This document shows, piece after piece, positions 38,700 to 50,945 of a DNA stretch of 64,000 nt. Where the stretch lies: the NCBI RefSeq assembly GCF_021130785.1, contig NC_060213.1, positions 67,905,001-67,969,000 of the forward strand. Direction: 5' to 3'. Position numbers and translations under genes: made by a program. Position 1 is the stretch's first letter. Every line of letters starts with the position of its first letter. Source of the DNA: Homalodisca vitripennis (lineage: Eukaryota > Arthropoda > Insecta > Hemiptera > Cicadellidae). Below the pieces are notes generated by a model, which was not told the DNA's origin, made no database searches, and was given only the letters and a program-made list of their open reading frames with translations.

Positions 38700-39300
38700 G
38701 GTTTTCCAGCATGTTATTGTAGTACTGGCTGTTGATTGTTCAAGAAAATCACAGCCTTTAGTACTGCTTTCAAGAAAATCACCACAAATTTACTGCCTGA
38801 AAATCTCAGAAAACTGTAAACGTGACTTTACCGTTAGATGTCTGGGTATTGAATATTGTGCGAGTGGGAGAAGTCGTATTCTTCTACTTAGACTCTCTCG
38901 TTATGGTAGGGGCATGTTTCATCAAACGTTACAATTTTGTTTAAAAAACCTTTTCCTTCAATCGAATATCGATTTTTCAACTCTTGACAGATTTGAAGCC
39001 GGGTTTCTTTGTGAGCGTCCGTGAGTTTTTTTGGGCAACCAACTCTCACAGGGTTTTTTATACTGCAACTTTTAGACGAAAGTTATATGTACATTTCCAA
39101 CACTTTTGTTTATGATTCAACGTATCAGTTCAAGAAATTCCTCTATTGTACCGAATCAATGCGTCAATCCAAGATTCGGGAGAGGATGTCCCTACTTCGA
39201 CTGGTCGTTCACTGTGTTCTATTCCAAAAACTTTTGTACGCCCACTTTGGAAACTTCTATTCCTTTGTAGACGTTCGATAGACTCAAGTAATTGTCTTAG
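38700..39300 (-). pseudogene. Mariner-family transposase relic
   Basis: On the minus strand, from 39,255 down: RSFQSGRTKVFGIEHSERPV followed by EVGTSS, matching the F-x-x-GR...D/E..R-x-GRP stretch after the helix-turn-helix of mariner transposases; near 38,940 FLNKIVTFDETCPYH, comparable to the family's V-T-G-D-E-T-W with the first catalytic Asp; near 38,830 KVTFTVF-stop-DFQAV, comparable to K-V-M-x-x-V-F-W-D with Trp changed to a stop. Spacing between the three blocks (about 90 and 33 codons) fits the family. Many stops and frameshifts. Ends and terminal repeats were not found. Plus-strand frames here are shadows. Confidence 0.5.
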
Positions 39301-42300
39301 TTCATTTTAAATATTCTTTCATGGATTTTCTAAGCCGATCATAAAACGTTACTCTTCCATGGTGCAATTCTAGAGTGGACTCGCCATTATTGAGGAAATA
39401 GAGGCTACGTTTACAAAATAAGGTTAAACGACTGATCAGATGTAATTACAGAATTGCCAAGTTAATGTCCTATAAGATTTATATGGATTAATTCTGCCGT
39501 TTCTGAGTAGTGGTAATTTTTACTCGTTACTTATTGAATTATCTTCGTACTACAGATTTTAGTATTGTAAATCACTGAATTTGTTATATATTCCACCCAT
39601 TGTACGTAGTTATTTCTTAGTAGCTGGATAAGTATGGTTAAAGATTGTTCGAACTAAAATCAATAGAGCTAAGGTCAATTACATTTCGTCTATTGTGTAA
39701 GTTTTGATTAGTCATATTTAGGTCTATTACATCTAGTATACCCGAGACTATGTATACCATGAAAAGTTTTAGTATTCGGTCAGTTTTTAGGGTTTATTTT
39801 GTAAAATAATTTCAAATTATAATTCATGTAACATACATTGCTATAGTTTTCTTATTTTATACATTTCAATAGGTTTCCGTTAGGCTGTACAAATTTTTAA
39901 ACCTTATTTTGTCGGTCAAATGTTTACGAATGTAAACGTGAAACATAAATCTTTGTTAGAAAGAATAATTAAAATGAATTAACGATGCTATATTTTTCAC
40001 TTATTATTATTATTCTAAATAGTTTGTTTTATGGCATGCCCTTATTTACACCCACATTTTTTCGCTTGTATTATATTCAACCATCTATTTACTGAGGAAG
40101 CTGGATATTGCAAGTACACCAGTTTAACCGCCAACCCTATTTCGCCAACAACGCGACTGGAATAGCAAATACAACGTAAACCTATCTCACTAACGTAAAG
40201 ACAGTATAGAATGTAATACTCTGTTTCCAGTCCTCTCCTTGCAAGTCCTAATAACAAAGATTTTCAAATTCTACTAAACTTAAACTTTTTTTTTTAAAAC
40301 CATTTTATAATATATAAAATTATATCAATATTTCTATTTTTACATAAAAGTGTGCCTCGTAATTCTGAACACGTAAAAACAGACAAGATTTGTTAATTGT
40401 ATTTAAATCCAAAATAAAACTTCAATATTTTATACTAGTTTAACTTGTAATGTTTTTATAATATATCTCAATATTTTAATACTACAATAGTAATGAAAAA
40501 GTTACGAAAGTCTTGAGTCCTTTTGTACCAACAATAAATTGATCAAAACTCCAAAATAAAAGAACTAAAAAAAGTAATAGCGTCTTTTAATTTAATATAA
40601 ATCCACACGGTGAATTTATGTACGAGCATAGTCAAGGTATAATCATACAACCTTAAAATGTCCTACAATTAATCTAGTATCATGTGAATAGGTAGCATAT
40701 AAAATTATGAGCCTGTTGTAATCGTCGTTATTTGAAAATAAAAGTTACGACATTTTACTAAAACCTTTAGACGTTAGGTGAATACAAAACCTTACGTGAA
40801 TGTAATCAATATAGTTAGTAAAGTTTTAATTACAATTAAAATTTAGTAAGAATCTCAGGTTTACGAATTATATGTTTACTATAACTTTTAACTGTCTTAT
40901 CCGGGTATTTTCTTGCTCTGTGCTCAAGAGCAATTGACGTAGGAGGTATTGTTACTATGAAGCTGACGCTATGCTTTCACACAATAAATGTAAAAAAATT
41001 TAAATACTGGTTAAATTAATGAAATATATGGTTGCACTCTCTTATAATAACGCTTTTACAAAATAACTGATTAAATTTACAGGCTCTTATATTTCTTATT
41101 ATTTGAAATTTAGAGACTAATAGAGTGATTTTAGAAATATGAAAGGGCCTATATTTATACCAAAAACGTATATCTAAAATTTTGGTTCAATCTTGTTAAT
41201 AAGCGTGAAATAAAAAAAAAAAGCAAAGACACTTTTATAATATTGATAGGATGTTTTGTGATTTTTGAAAAATTTTTACGCCAAATTTAATTACTGACGT
41301 ATTTAATTTCAAAAAAGAAATATCCTATATTCAATTAACTCTACAAATTAAAATACACACATGTAAAAATAGAGTTTCAGCTATTTAATTTCCAAGAAAT
41401 TGCCATTTTACATTGTTGTTTGTTGCGTTCAGTGCTTTATTTCTAAAGGTTTTTATTTAATTTTACTGTATCCTTGCATATAAATATTGTTTTCGGGGTT
41501 GTGCTATAAAATGATAAAAATTAAAACAGATAATCCTCTATTTGTGGATGATTTTTATTGCGGTGTTTTTAGGAAAATATATTGATAGTAATTACTTACA
41601 TGCACGCAAAATTTCTAAACACACACATACATTATACGATAAAAAACCACATTTAATATATATATATATATATATAAGTTAATGGATAAAAACTGTATGA
41701 ATATTATGGAAACAAAAATGTATACGAGCCTCTTACAATTTACAGTTTCTCCAAGACACTTGAAAAAGTTGAACACCGACTGTTCTCTGTTCCGGATTTC
41801 CTTTACTGAGTTTACGACTTGTTTCTTCCTTAACTTCAACCCCAAGAGAGATTGGGTAGGTCCTAGGAGTGGAGTATAAGTTATGCAGACGATAAACATC
41901 ACTATAAAACATGAAAACACACCACGGTTAACAGATCCGGGACCAAGAAATGTCTACAAATTTATTTATATTATTATTAATGTTAAATATTTTAAATAAT
42001 GAAAATAAAATCCAAGTGTCCCTTGATCTGATTTCCTTGATACATAGTATAGTACTCAAAGTCACGGATTATTGTGATTTATCCAACACAAATTATAACC
42101 GTAGCCTAATAGAATAAATTAAAACAGAATTATTTTGAATATTTCCAAGTTATTTCGTAATCATTAAATGAAATTTTAAGTTGACTTCTTTTTGTCTATC
42201 CAATTTGACCACAACAGAAAGATACACGCTGATTCACAAAAAAATTGAAGAATAATTACTCGAAATGTTCTGCAATGTTATGTAATAATAATATACATTA

Positions 42301-44039
42301 TGATTGCATAGCTTTTATGAACCTATTTCTAAAGTTCTGCACGTAATTTAAAACTTGTAAGACTTCAATATGAATGGGAAAATTAAATTAACATCATTAA
42401 ACATTAAAAATTATATTTTATTGTTTTTACTTCTATGTGATAAAATAAAAATATATTTCATTGCGGCTAATCCTCAGACATTGTTTGGTTAATAGATGAT
42501 TGTTTACTATTCCACTAAGAAAATGGTTTTCATGATGATAATCTTTGGCAAAAAAACTGTAATTAGACTACATTTGAATAAAAGAAAGATGCATAAAGAT
42601 TGGGAAAATTATTGAACAAGTTACGATATAAATAAAAGAAGCTATGCCAACCTACACCGAAACTTTACGAAAGTGAAGTTTATGTGGTGTGGGTGCTACG
42701 TAGGGAACCTCGTGTTTAAACCACAGTCTCTTGCACAAGTACCATAGTTTTACAGACTCCACTTTGTGTATTATACAGTAATTTATTATTCCACATACAT
42801 TTTAATATAGAACATATTAGTAACTTAATTTAGGATCACTGAAATCCTCCAACTTCGATCCCGTCAGGTTAAATCACAGCTTTGCTGTCATCCGAACTGG
42901 ATTGCTTTCAATACCAAAACTAAACAAAACTTATGAAATTGGATGCATAGTTTATTTTGCTGTTTTTTTTCACTTGTTAAACGCGTCCATGACTTCGATC
43001 AATTTGCAGTTACCATTAGTATGGGGTAGCAGTAATATAACAATGAATCATGCATGTCATCACCTGCAGTAAAATATAATATAACAGAATGAGTCCGAAC
43101 GAATGTAAACCTCTCCGCCAATGTTCTTTAAATAACATGAATGACGTAATTAACCGAAGGAAGGGTGTAAAATTTCAGTGAAAGATTCAACAACATTTTT
43201 AAATAGAAAATTATAATGGAGTTTGGCATCATATTATAGACAATACCTGAGGCCTTAATATTCATCTGCGCTGAAGAACTGCACGTTACGATATCAAAGT
43301 AAATTATATAATATTTATCTATAAAGTTTCTTTTTATAAAATCTTATCTTCTCTATAGATTCCTGAAAATTAAATGTAGCCGATAGATATATTAATCTAT
43401 AGGGGTGAAATCGTGCGAATAGCTAAGTACTTTCACTTACCAAAGTGTAACCATACGTCTTTAATACCTCACTCTTGCATAAACGTGTAGGACACACAAC
43501 GCATGTAAATTTAAATTAGACACATCCACGGAAAATAAGTGATTTCCATACATAATAACATTTATAAGTTAGTTTTGTAATAATGTTCAATCTGGGCTAA
43601 TATATTTATTTCGAGTTGTATGTTTGAAGTTGTTGTTCAAATATATAGTTGTTTAAAAACCCAGTTTTGAACTATTAAATTAATGCTAAATCGGGTATAA
43701 ATACTCTATCCTCATTATTAAAATAAAATTCGATTACAATGAATAAGCAATTTATTTTACTGTCTATACTTTGTTATTGGTGCTCAGGTGTATTTAGACT
43801 ATATTTATATCATCAATTGAAACAGAGTGGGTGCATTTACCTATTAGTTCTTAAATTCTATTGTTTAATCTTTGCAAAATTTAATTAATTTTTCAACCCT
43901 ATTTCACTTACCGTTGAGAGTGCAAGCGATCTCCGGCTGTCATCATCACTCAGCAAGTCAATCACACTAAAACTCAATCAACTGAATCCCAATAGCTTGG
44001 CATGTTATTTTATGCATGTAGCCTGTATATTTTAATTTC
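39301..44039. other. A+T-rich sequence without genes
   Basis: About 4.7 kb without a recognisable protein. A short (TA)n lies at 41,657-41,676. The 101-codon minus-strand frame at 41,615-41,920 runs over it and is not credible. Nothing else seen. Confidence 0.4.
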
Positions 44040-44371
44040 GCTTCGCTTCGCTTAGTATGGTTGTTTGACGAGTGTATTATCTCGTTTCTTGTTGCTCCTC
44101 GCTGCTTTAGAACATAGCCCGTGAGTTGTCAGTCAACGTGACAAATATCAACTTACTTTTGCATTTTATGATATATAATTTACTTATTTTAGAAATTATT
44201 GCTTAGTGTTGCCAGTCATTATTTTAACATTATTCAATTTAGGTGATATAAAAAGCACACTTTCAGTGGTGAACTGAGAGTAGCTACTGATTTGTGAGCT
44301 GTTTGCCTTCTCGTTGTTGCATTTCACAAGGTATATTTTTGAGATATAAAATACAGTACATTCTATATATT

Positions 44372-45162
44372 ATGTCTACTTCCTGTCCTGTTTGCGTAAA
44401 AGAAGTCTTAGATACAGAAGAAGGCTTGTGCTGTGATGCCGAGTGTGAGAGATGGTTTCACAGAGAATGTGTGAAAATGTCTAAATCTGAATACCAACGA
44501 TTTAGCAACGACAACAATTTAAAATGGTATTGTCATAGAACTGACTGTAAAAAGACGCTGGCATGCCCAATAGATGCCAAGCTGGATACCATTCTCTCTA
44601 AATTGTCCTCCCCTTGCCACTAAAACAGAACTCTCAGAAGGACTACAACTTATAAAACAAGACCTGTACTTAGTGACCTCCAAATTACAGGAACTTGAGC
44701 CTCGCTTGGCCTGCCTGTGTTGAATCTAAAATAAGCATTATCAAGGATTAACAGGTAGCGGGTAGTGATCAGCTTTTTGAAGACGTTTTATCCGAATGCA
44801 ACGATCGTAATCGACGTGCCAAAAATGTTATTGTATATAACATCCCCGATTCAAACACAGTCTCAAAACTGCGGATGCCGTTTTTGTCCAGGATTTTCTA
44901 GCTAATTTAAAATCTAATGTTCAGTATTCAGATGTTCGTCATTTTAGATTGGGGAAAAAAAGGAAAAATTCGTCCTCTCATGCTTTGTATGCCATCTGAA
45001 GGCACTGCTATTCATATTGTCAAAAACTTCAAGGAAAATGATGTTCCTAATAGCATGCGTGGAATATCAATCTCTCATGACCGCACTCCTCGAGAGAAAA
45101 GGCATCTTCGTGCCACCTTAATGTCCAAACAGGATGCCGGTGATACTTCCCCTAACGATTAG
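44372..45162 (+). pseudogene. LINE ORF1 with PHD finger
   Basis: The ATG at 44,372 opens MSTSCPVCVKEVLDTEEG; the pattern CxxC...CC-D-x-x-C...WFHxxC...WYCxxxxC follows, a C4HC3 PHD finger (first 60 or so codons). After a stop near 44,621, two frames give LATKTELSEGLQLIKQDL (heptad-like, coiled coil), RNRRAKNVIVYNIPDSN (start of an RRM-like domain), DVRHFRLGKKRKNSS and, to 45,162, SISHDRTPREKRHLRATL, the phrase that typically ends this domain. ORF1 proteins bind element RNA. Three or more frame breaks. Confidence 0.85.
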
Positions 45163-45224
45163 ATATAAGAATGGAACGCCTTCTATTGTGCCAAAAAACG
45201 AATAAATTCCAACGGTAAGCAGCA

Positions 45225-45900
45225 GCATTTTTCTTCTGAATGTTTACTGCCAAAATGTAAATGGTCTTCGTTCGAAGCTTATTGAGTTAAAAAATAATTT
45301 ATCTGCATGCCTTGATGATGTTATTCTACTATGTGAAACAAATCTCTCTCCTGATATCCCCGACTCCGAAGTTTTTGGTGATACTGACTTCATTGTTCAT
45401 AGATGTGATAGGTCTGCTGCTACAAGTCACAAAAGTTCTGGTGGAGGAACCCTACTTGCAGTTCGTAAGAAGCTTATGTCTAAGCGACTATACTCTGGGT
45501 TCAACATTGAAAGTGTCTTTGCCCTTGTGAAGATTAGGATTTGGTTTTGATCTTCTTCTGGCTTGTGTCTACATTCCTCCTTCAAGTCCTCTTTCTGTTT
45601 ACCGTGAATTCTGTGATGCGGTTACTGAGACAGCCGAATTGGCAAATTTCCCAAGGAAGACACTCATTTTTGGAGACTTCAACTTGCCTCACTTCGATGT
45701 CAATTCACCTGTATCTGGCCTCCCTCAATATTGCAGCGAATACCTCCGTGACATGTCCTTCTCTGCACTCTCTCTTCCAGATAAATCATGTTAAAAAACC
45801 TAGAGGAATAACATTGGACTTGGTCTTTCATTCTGATAGTGAGGTGCAAGTTAGCAGGGCTAATGATTGGTCGATTAAACCTGAAATTCATCACCCTCCT
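45225..45900 (+). pseudogene. LINE endonuclease (PHD element)
   Basis: Reads across frames: LNVYCQNVNGLRSKLIELKN (first Asn), DDVILLCETNLSPDIPDSEV (catalytic Glu), SSGGGTLLAVRKKL, LLACVYIPPSSPLSVYREFC, TLIFGDFNLPHFDV (Asp/Asn motif) and, after another shift, RGITLDLVFHSDSEVQVSRA. All expected APE-type blocks up to the last are present. Disrupted by at least three frameshifts. Confidence 0.8.
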
Positions 45901-46418
45901 CTGTCCCTTACTCTTGAGTGCTATATGCCTTCTACTTGTGACAACAGCTACAGCGGCTTACAACGTGGGGAAATGTGGACCTCCCAGCTGCTTTTACAGT
46001 CCCTAAAGGAAGCAGATTTAGGATTTATTCACCCAGCCGATCTCAGTTGATGAAAAGTTTGATCTTCTGGAAAGTTCCTTAGAGAAAATCGTCAAAAATG
46101 CAAGTCCGTTGAAGAAATTTGGTATCTCACGCTTCCCTAGGTGGTTTAATAATGACCTAAAAAAATGCATTATCGAAAAGATAAGCTGCGCATGCACGTT
46201 TCAATCTTGCCCATTATTATGAGTTCTCGAGGCTGAGAGATACTTGTAGGTCGCTATCTCGTGAATGCCACATTTCGATAATTTGTCCAATGTTCAATCA
46301 AACATATCTTCTAATCCACGAGCTTTCTGGGGACTAGTTAAAGCTCAAAAAAATACTCCTGATATTGCCGTCTAGTCCTGCATTTAGATGATGAAGTAGC
46401 CAGTGACACAACAAGCAT

Positions 46419-48084
46419 ATGTCAGCTGTTCTCCAGTTATTTCAACTCAGTCTACTCTCTCCCTCGTCACGAGTTTCACCTAGCTTTAGCTATTCCGTCT
46501 TCGATTCTCTTTGTGTCATAACAACCTCAACAGAAGAAGTTCTCAGCAAGCTTAAGAATCTGGACACTACAAACGGAGCCGGAATTGACAATATAACCGC
46601 CATCTATGCTTCATCACTGCCGATCTCTCTTAGCTGAACCCCTCACAGTGTTGTTCAATGAATCACTTCCTTAACAAAGGAATCTTCCCTAGCTCTTTAA
46701 AGTCGGCTTCATCATTCCTTTACATAAAGTAAATGATCCCAGCGACATACGGAACTACCGTCCAATCACTATTCTGCCGGCAATTGGCAAAGTTTTTTGA
46801 AAGTATTTGCGGGTAGATAGACTGAATCCTTTTCTATCCCAAAATAATCCATCCTTCCCAACATGGTTTTATGAAGGGCAAGTCTACTGTCTCCAACCTC
46901 CTGCTCTTTCAAGAATATGTTTTGTTCTGCTTTTCGCAAGAACTACCAAGTTGATACAGCCTACATCGATATGGCAAAAGGCCTTCGACAAGGTCGACCA
47001 CACAATTCTTGTGTCCTAAGTTGCTGGGTTACGGAGTGGCTGAACCTCTTTTGTCATGGGATTTCTAGTTATCTTCAAAAACGTTCTCTTGTCGTGAGAA
47101 TTGGTTCCGCCACTTCCACTCAGTTCTCACCTTCTTCAGGAGTTCCACAAGGTTCTTTGCTGGGACCTTTGCCTCTTCAATGTCTTTGTCAATGACCTAC
47201 TAGACAAGTTAACTGTAAAGGCCTTACAATTTGCTGACGACCTGAAGATTTTCATTACCGTGTCTACACCAGAAGACTATCAAGAAATTCAAAATAGCCT
47301 TTCCGAAATTGGAGGATTGGTGTGTGTCAGGAATAACATGTCCTGTAAATCCCAGTAAGTGCTCTTGTATAACCTATCACCGCATCAAATCCCTAGTGAT
47401 ATACGTATACTCCATTTCTGGTACATCCATTCCAACGGTCCCAGAATATAAAAGACCTAAGCGTTATATTTGCCAGCGACATATAGACATATAGATTTTC
47501 TGGACATATAGACCACATCAGTAGCAAAACAAACAAGATGCTTTGGTGTCATAGCAAGATTCTCCAGAGGCATCGACAACCCTTCTGCTCTTCGCTCTCT
47601 GTATTGTTTCCCTTGTGAGACAGCTTGTGGAATATGCAAGTCCCGTGTGGTCGCCTTACACTGTTGGCAATAGGACGAGACTGGAGGCTCTACAAAGGCG
47701 TTTTTCTTCGCTTTGATTTGGTGTCCGGCCTGGGTTTTGCCTATCTTGATGTGCCTGTGGAGGAACTGTCCAGCAATCTGAAACTTGTCACCTCTTGCCC
47801 TGCGACGTGAGGTGGCTGATGTTGTTCTTCTCTGGAAGATAGTGAATGGTCACATGAACTGTCCAGATCTCCTAGCTGAAATTGACCTCAGAGTTCCTGC
47901 AAACACAAGATCTCAAGATCTGCTGGGTCGAAGGTACCACTCAACCAACTTCGACTTCAACAGTCCTTTCGCTAGGACTATTCGCCTGGGAAATCGGGTT
48001 GCGTCTGGGTGTGACCTGTTCTTCGATGGACTTCACCAGGTTCGTCGGCAGGCCTCCTCTCTTCTTCTTTCTGTGAAAGACTAG
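46419..48084 (+). pseudogene. LINE reverse transcriptase (PHD element)
   Basis: Fragments in order: EEVLSKLKNLDTTNGAGIDN, GFIIPLHKVNDPSDIRNYRP then ITILPAIGKVF with a stop, HGFMKGKSTVSNLLLFQEYV, AYIDMAKxFDKVDHTIL with motif A Asp present but split between two frames, SSGVPQGSLLGPL, then QFADDLKIF (FADD, 47,230-47,241, in place of YADD), and the C-terminal region RQLVEYASPVWSP, LRREVADVVLLWKIVNG and HSTNFDFNSPFARTI to 48,084. FADD is common in CR1/Jockey-like elements. More than six frame breaks. Confidence 0.85.
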
Positions 48085-48645
48085 AAATTAAGACCTAGTT
48101 AGCTTTAAGCTGTGTTAAGTGCATGTGCATTGTATTATATGTTGTATTTATTTAATTTCTACTGTTATTTGTTAAATGTTATATATTATATTTTAATTTT
48201 TAGCACTATTTATTTATGTTCGCTATTATCAATCTTATAATTTCGTTAGCTAGTTGATTGCTTGTTCCTGTTGCACAAAAAGTTTTTATAAATACTTTTT
48301 CCTTTACGTAATTATTTTATTATTCTACTTTTGTTGATATCTACCTATACTTTAGTTGTTTTTTATGTAAAGTAGAATTTATTTAAATAAATTTTCTGAG
48401 TTGTTTCCATACTTGAGTAATTATTGTTTGTTTGTTTAATCTTTATTTTTATTTTCGTTATGTTTTGGATATTTATAACTTGTTATATCTTTGGATACTT
48501 ATTATTTATTTATCAGATTTTTGTTTACCCTATTTTGTTACTTTATGTAGATTTTTCATCTGATTGTATTTAATTTTTCCGCTGTATTCTACTATATATG
48601 CTTGTCTTTGTAAATTGGCTGCTGCCGTTGGAAATAAATAAATAA

Positions 48646-50789
48646 ATAAGTAAGTAGAAAGCACAATTTACCGCAATATAAAGAGTTATATGGTTGACGT
48701 TGTATTTGCAATTATTTACTAGTAAATTAAGTATCTACAGGAGAACATAGTTTTGTATATAATGTAACGGTAAATTATCAATTACGATGATATTTGAGGA
48801 CTATCCTTATTATTAAGATGTATGACGTTTAGATTATGTCTACATTGTAGCCATTAAAATAAATAGCCAGTAAAGTAACCAAAGTTTGCGTGTAATTATA
48901 TTACAAACGGCCATTTTGTGGGTTTATCGTAACTCATCAACGGTTTGCGTCACGCAAAATGAGCATATGTTAGAACAACAGTTGACTTCTAGGAAAGCAC
49001 AGTAACAGTAAACTAAATGCTATATGGTCAAATGACCACTTTGACCTGAATCAGGCAAACTATTGTGTCCACGCAAACTGTGGTAGTTTGTTATTAGGTA
49101 GCAATATTATGGTAGCAATCGACTGTTTCCGCCGAAACAAATTAAACTTCTACAAATGTTCCGTTACTAAAATAATTGTAAATAAAACTGAAAAAAGGTA
49201 TTATCAATATTGATTATTAGCTTATCTGAAACACTTAGTTTAGAAAAAACACCATAACCAGTGACTATTTAAATCAGCTTGGCAACCGTCAATGTTTTCG
49301 AATAACTTTAGTAAAAAAAAACTGTAAATTTATTAAAGTTAAAGTATAAAAGTTGCTTTAAATAGCATTGAATGTTATAAAAACCATTTATAGTAGTTTA
49401 TTACATTGTTTGCGATTTAAAAATAAAATGAAATTTAATTAAAACGTTTTAATCATATACTATCTGTTAAGAACTATTTTGTAGGCTTATCATTTCGAGA
49501 ACACATGTCAACTTGTCAATATTTATAAGTTTAGTAATATTTATATTTTTTTCAACCTATCACATCGTGTATCTTATATCTGTATTGATAAGAAATCCCA
49601 TGCACCTGTCATTGAGACATCCTCTTGCTTGTCTTCCTCATGAGGCAGAAGCAAAAAGGACTAGACAGGCATAAAGTCTCCACTTCATTACTAAAGAAGT
49701 TATGTATTCAAATACGAGTAACCTGGCAGGAATCACTTATGACTGGTTTATAACTTCCAGTTGACCCTACCACTGAGCAAAGCAAAAACCGATGTTTCAC
49801 TTATGTCTGGGCAAGGTTATGGATATGGGCAAGAAGCGGCACATCACTAACCGCAAATGTTGAGATTCTGGGGTTGCATGGGTAATTCGATAGGTCTAGT
49901 CTAGTGCATTAGATGTTTGAGTTGGTGGAGTTCGTTCCCTAAGTATCAGAGGTTCTTGCTAGCCTCAACGAGGATGTGCCACCCCCCTGCCTGCTGCTTT
50001 AACTGGAGAGGGTAGATCAGGCCTCCCTTTCTTCCTGAGGGACATGACTTTGAGATTAGTGCCCTAATTCTTCCTCATGGATCTCGATAGAATGCGGATC
50101 CTACTCCTAACCTTACCCATCCAGAATATCCTGTCAATCCGGAGCTGCGCTGTTTTTTAGGACAAAGTGAAATTCATAAGCTACTTGTGCGTAATGAAGC
50201 AGACAAAGTAAAATATAACTAATAAGCCTGGCGTGGTGAACAGTCATTAACGTGTCAGCCACACCCTTACTGTGTAGTCACACGTGTAGTTTTACAATCA
50301 AGCTTAAATCGGCTTTTACATATTGCATTGTTGAACTAAATGACAATATGTAAACACTAACTGATAGAGATACTACGTTATGTGTGGTTAAATATTCAAT
50401 ACATGTCTTATTTCACAATGCAAATACCTTGACATTTTTAACTGGAAGCAATATTCAAACAACCTGTGTCCAGGTATCTCTACTCAAAGATCTCAGATAT
50501 AAATTACGTAAACCAGTATTGGATAATACATCCTTAAATATACGGGGAATCCTAATCCGAAGAACGAGGTGCATAATCAGTAAACACCTCTTAGATTACG
50601 AGATCTCTTACTGCTAGTATTTTATTATGCTAGTACCAAAAAAATTTGACACTTTTACAACGATAGTTTCATGTCACAATATGCATTCCATTAAATAAGG
50701 GTATCTTAGGGGTATAGTAATTATCGTTAACCTTGAAGTTAACCATAAACGTGATTCGATATTGACAGGTAAATACTAAACATAGTTAT
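48646..50789. other. Sequence without recognised genes
   Basis: A+T-rich except 49,600-50,270, which is more complex in composition (gatcaggcctccctttcttc, cctcatggatctcgatagaa) and may be an old transposon fragment, but no motif identifies it. The 77-codon frame at 50,384-50,617 is not recognisable. Confidence 0.35.
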
Positions 50790-50945
50790 TCTTATAATTA
50801 TAAGATTGATGAGTTCAGAGATCGATTTTGTTATTTACATCGTTGAGGGCGACCACATCTAATCACAGGGCCGGACATCAGTCCTGCTCTCTAGAAGTCC
50901 TTGTCATCTTTATATCCTTTGGATGAACTTCAAACTTTATTTGTT
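50790..50945 (-). repeat. Dispersed repeat, copy 1 (partner at 62,870-63,010)
   Basis: Read on the minus strand: acaaggactt, gactgatgtccggccctgtg, gtggtcgccctcaacg and tctgaactcatcaatctt, in the same order and spacing as the plus-strand copy at 62,870-63,010 (gactgatgcccgtcctgtga, gtggtcgcatcaacg, tctgaactcatcaatctt). About 130-140 bp, with no protein and no clear inverted ends. Could be a SINE or MITE fragment. Confidence 0.65.

Larger units (their letters stand above)
44040..48645 (+). mobile_element. Nearly full-length LINE with PHD-finger ORF1
   Basis: Complete order of a non-LTR element: probable 5' UTR (from about 44,040, limit uncertain), ORF1 with PHD finger, coiled coil and RRM-like region (44,372-45,162), endonuclease (45,225-45,900), reverse transcriptase (46,419-48,084) and a 560-bp 3' UTR ending in GGAAATAAATAAATAAATAAG-type repeats (TAAA-like) near 48,620-48,645. 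PHD fingers in ORF1 are known from CR1-like LINEs. The 3' microsatellite is of a different kind from the AG/TC tails of the minus-strand array, so this is a separate family. Many frameshifts; inactive. Confidence 0.85.

Noticed and set aside
38677..39281. Two plus-strand frames of 115 and 86 codons
   Set aside because: They lie opposite the mariner relic and have no family resemblance, so they are shadows.
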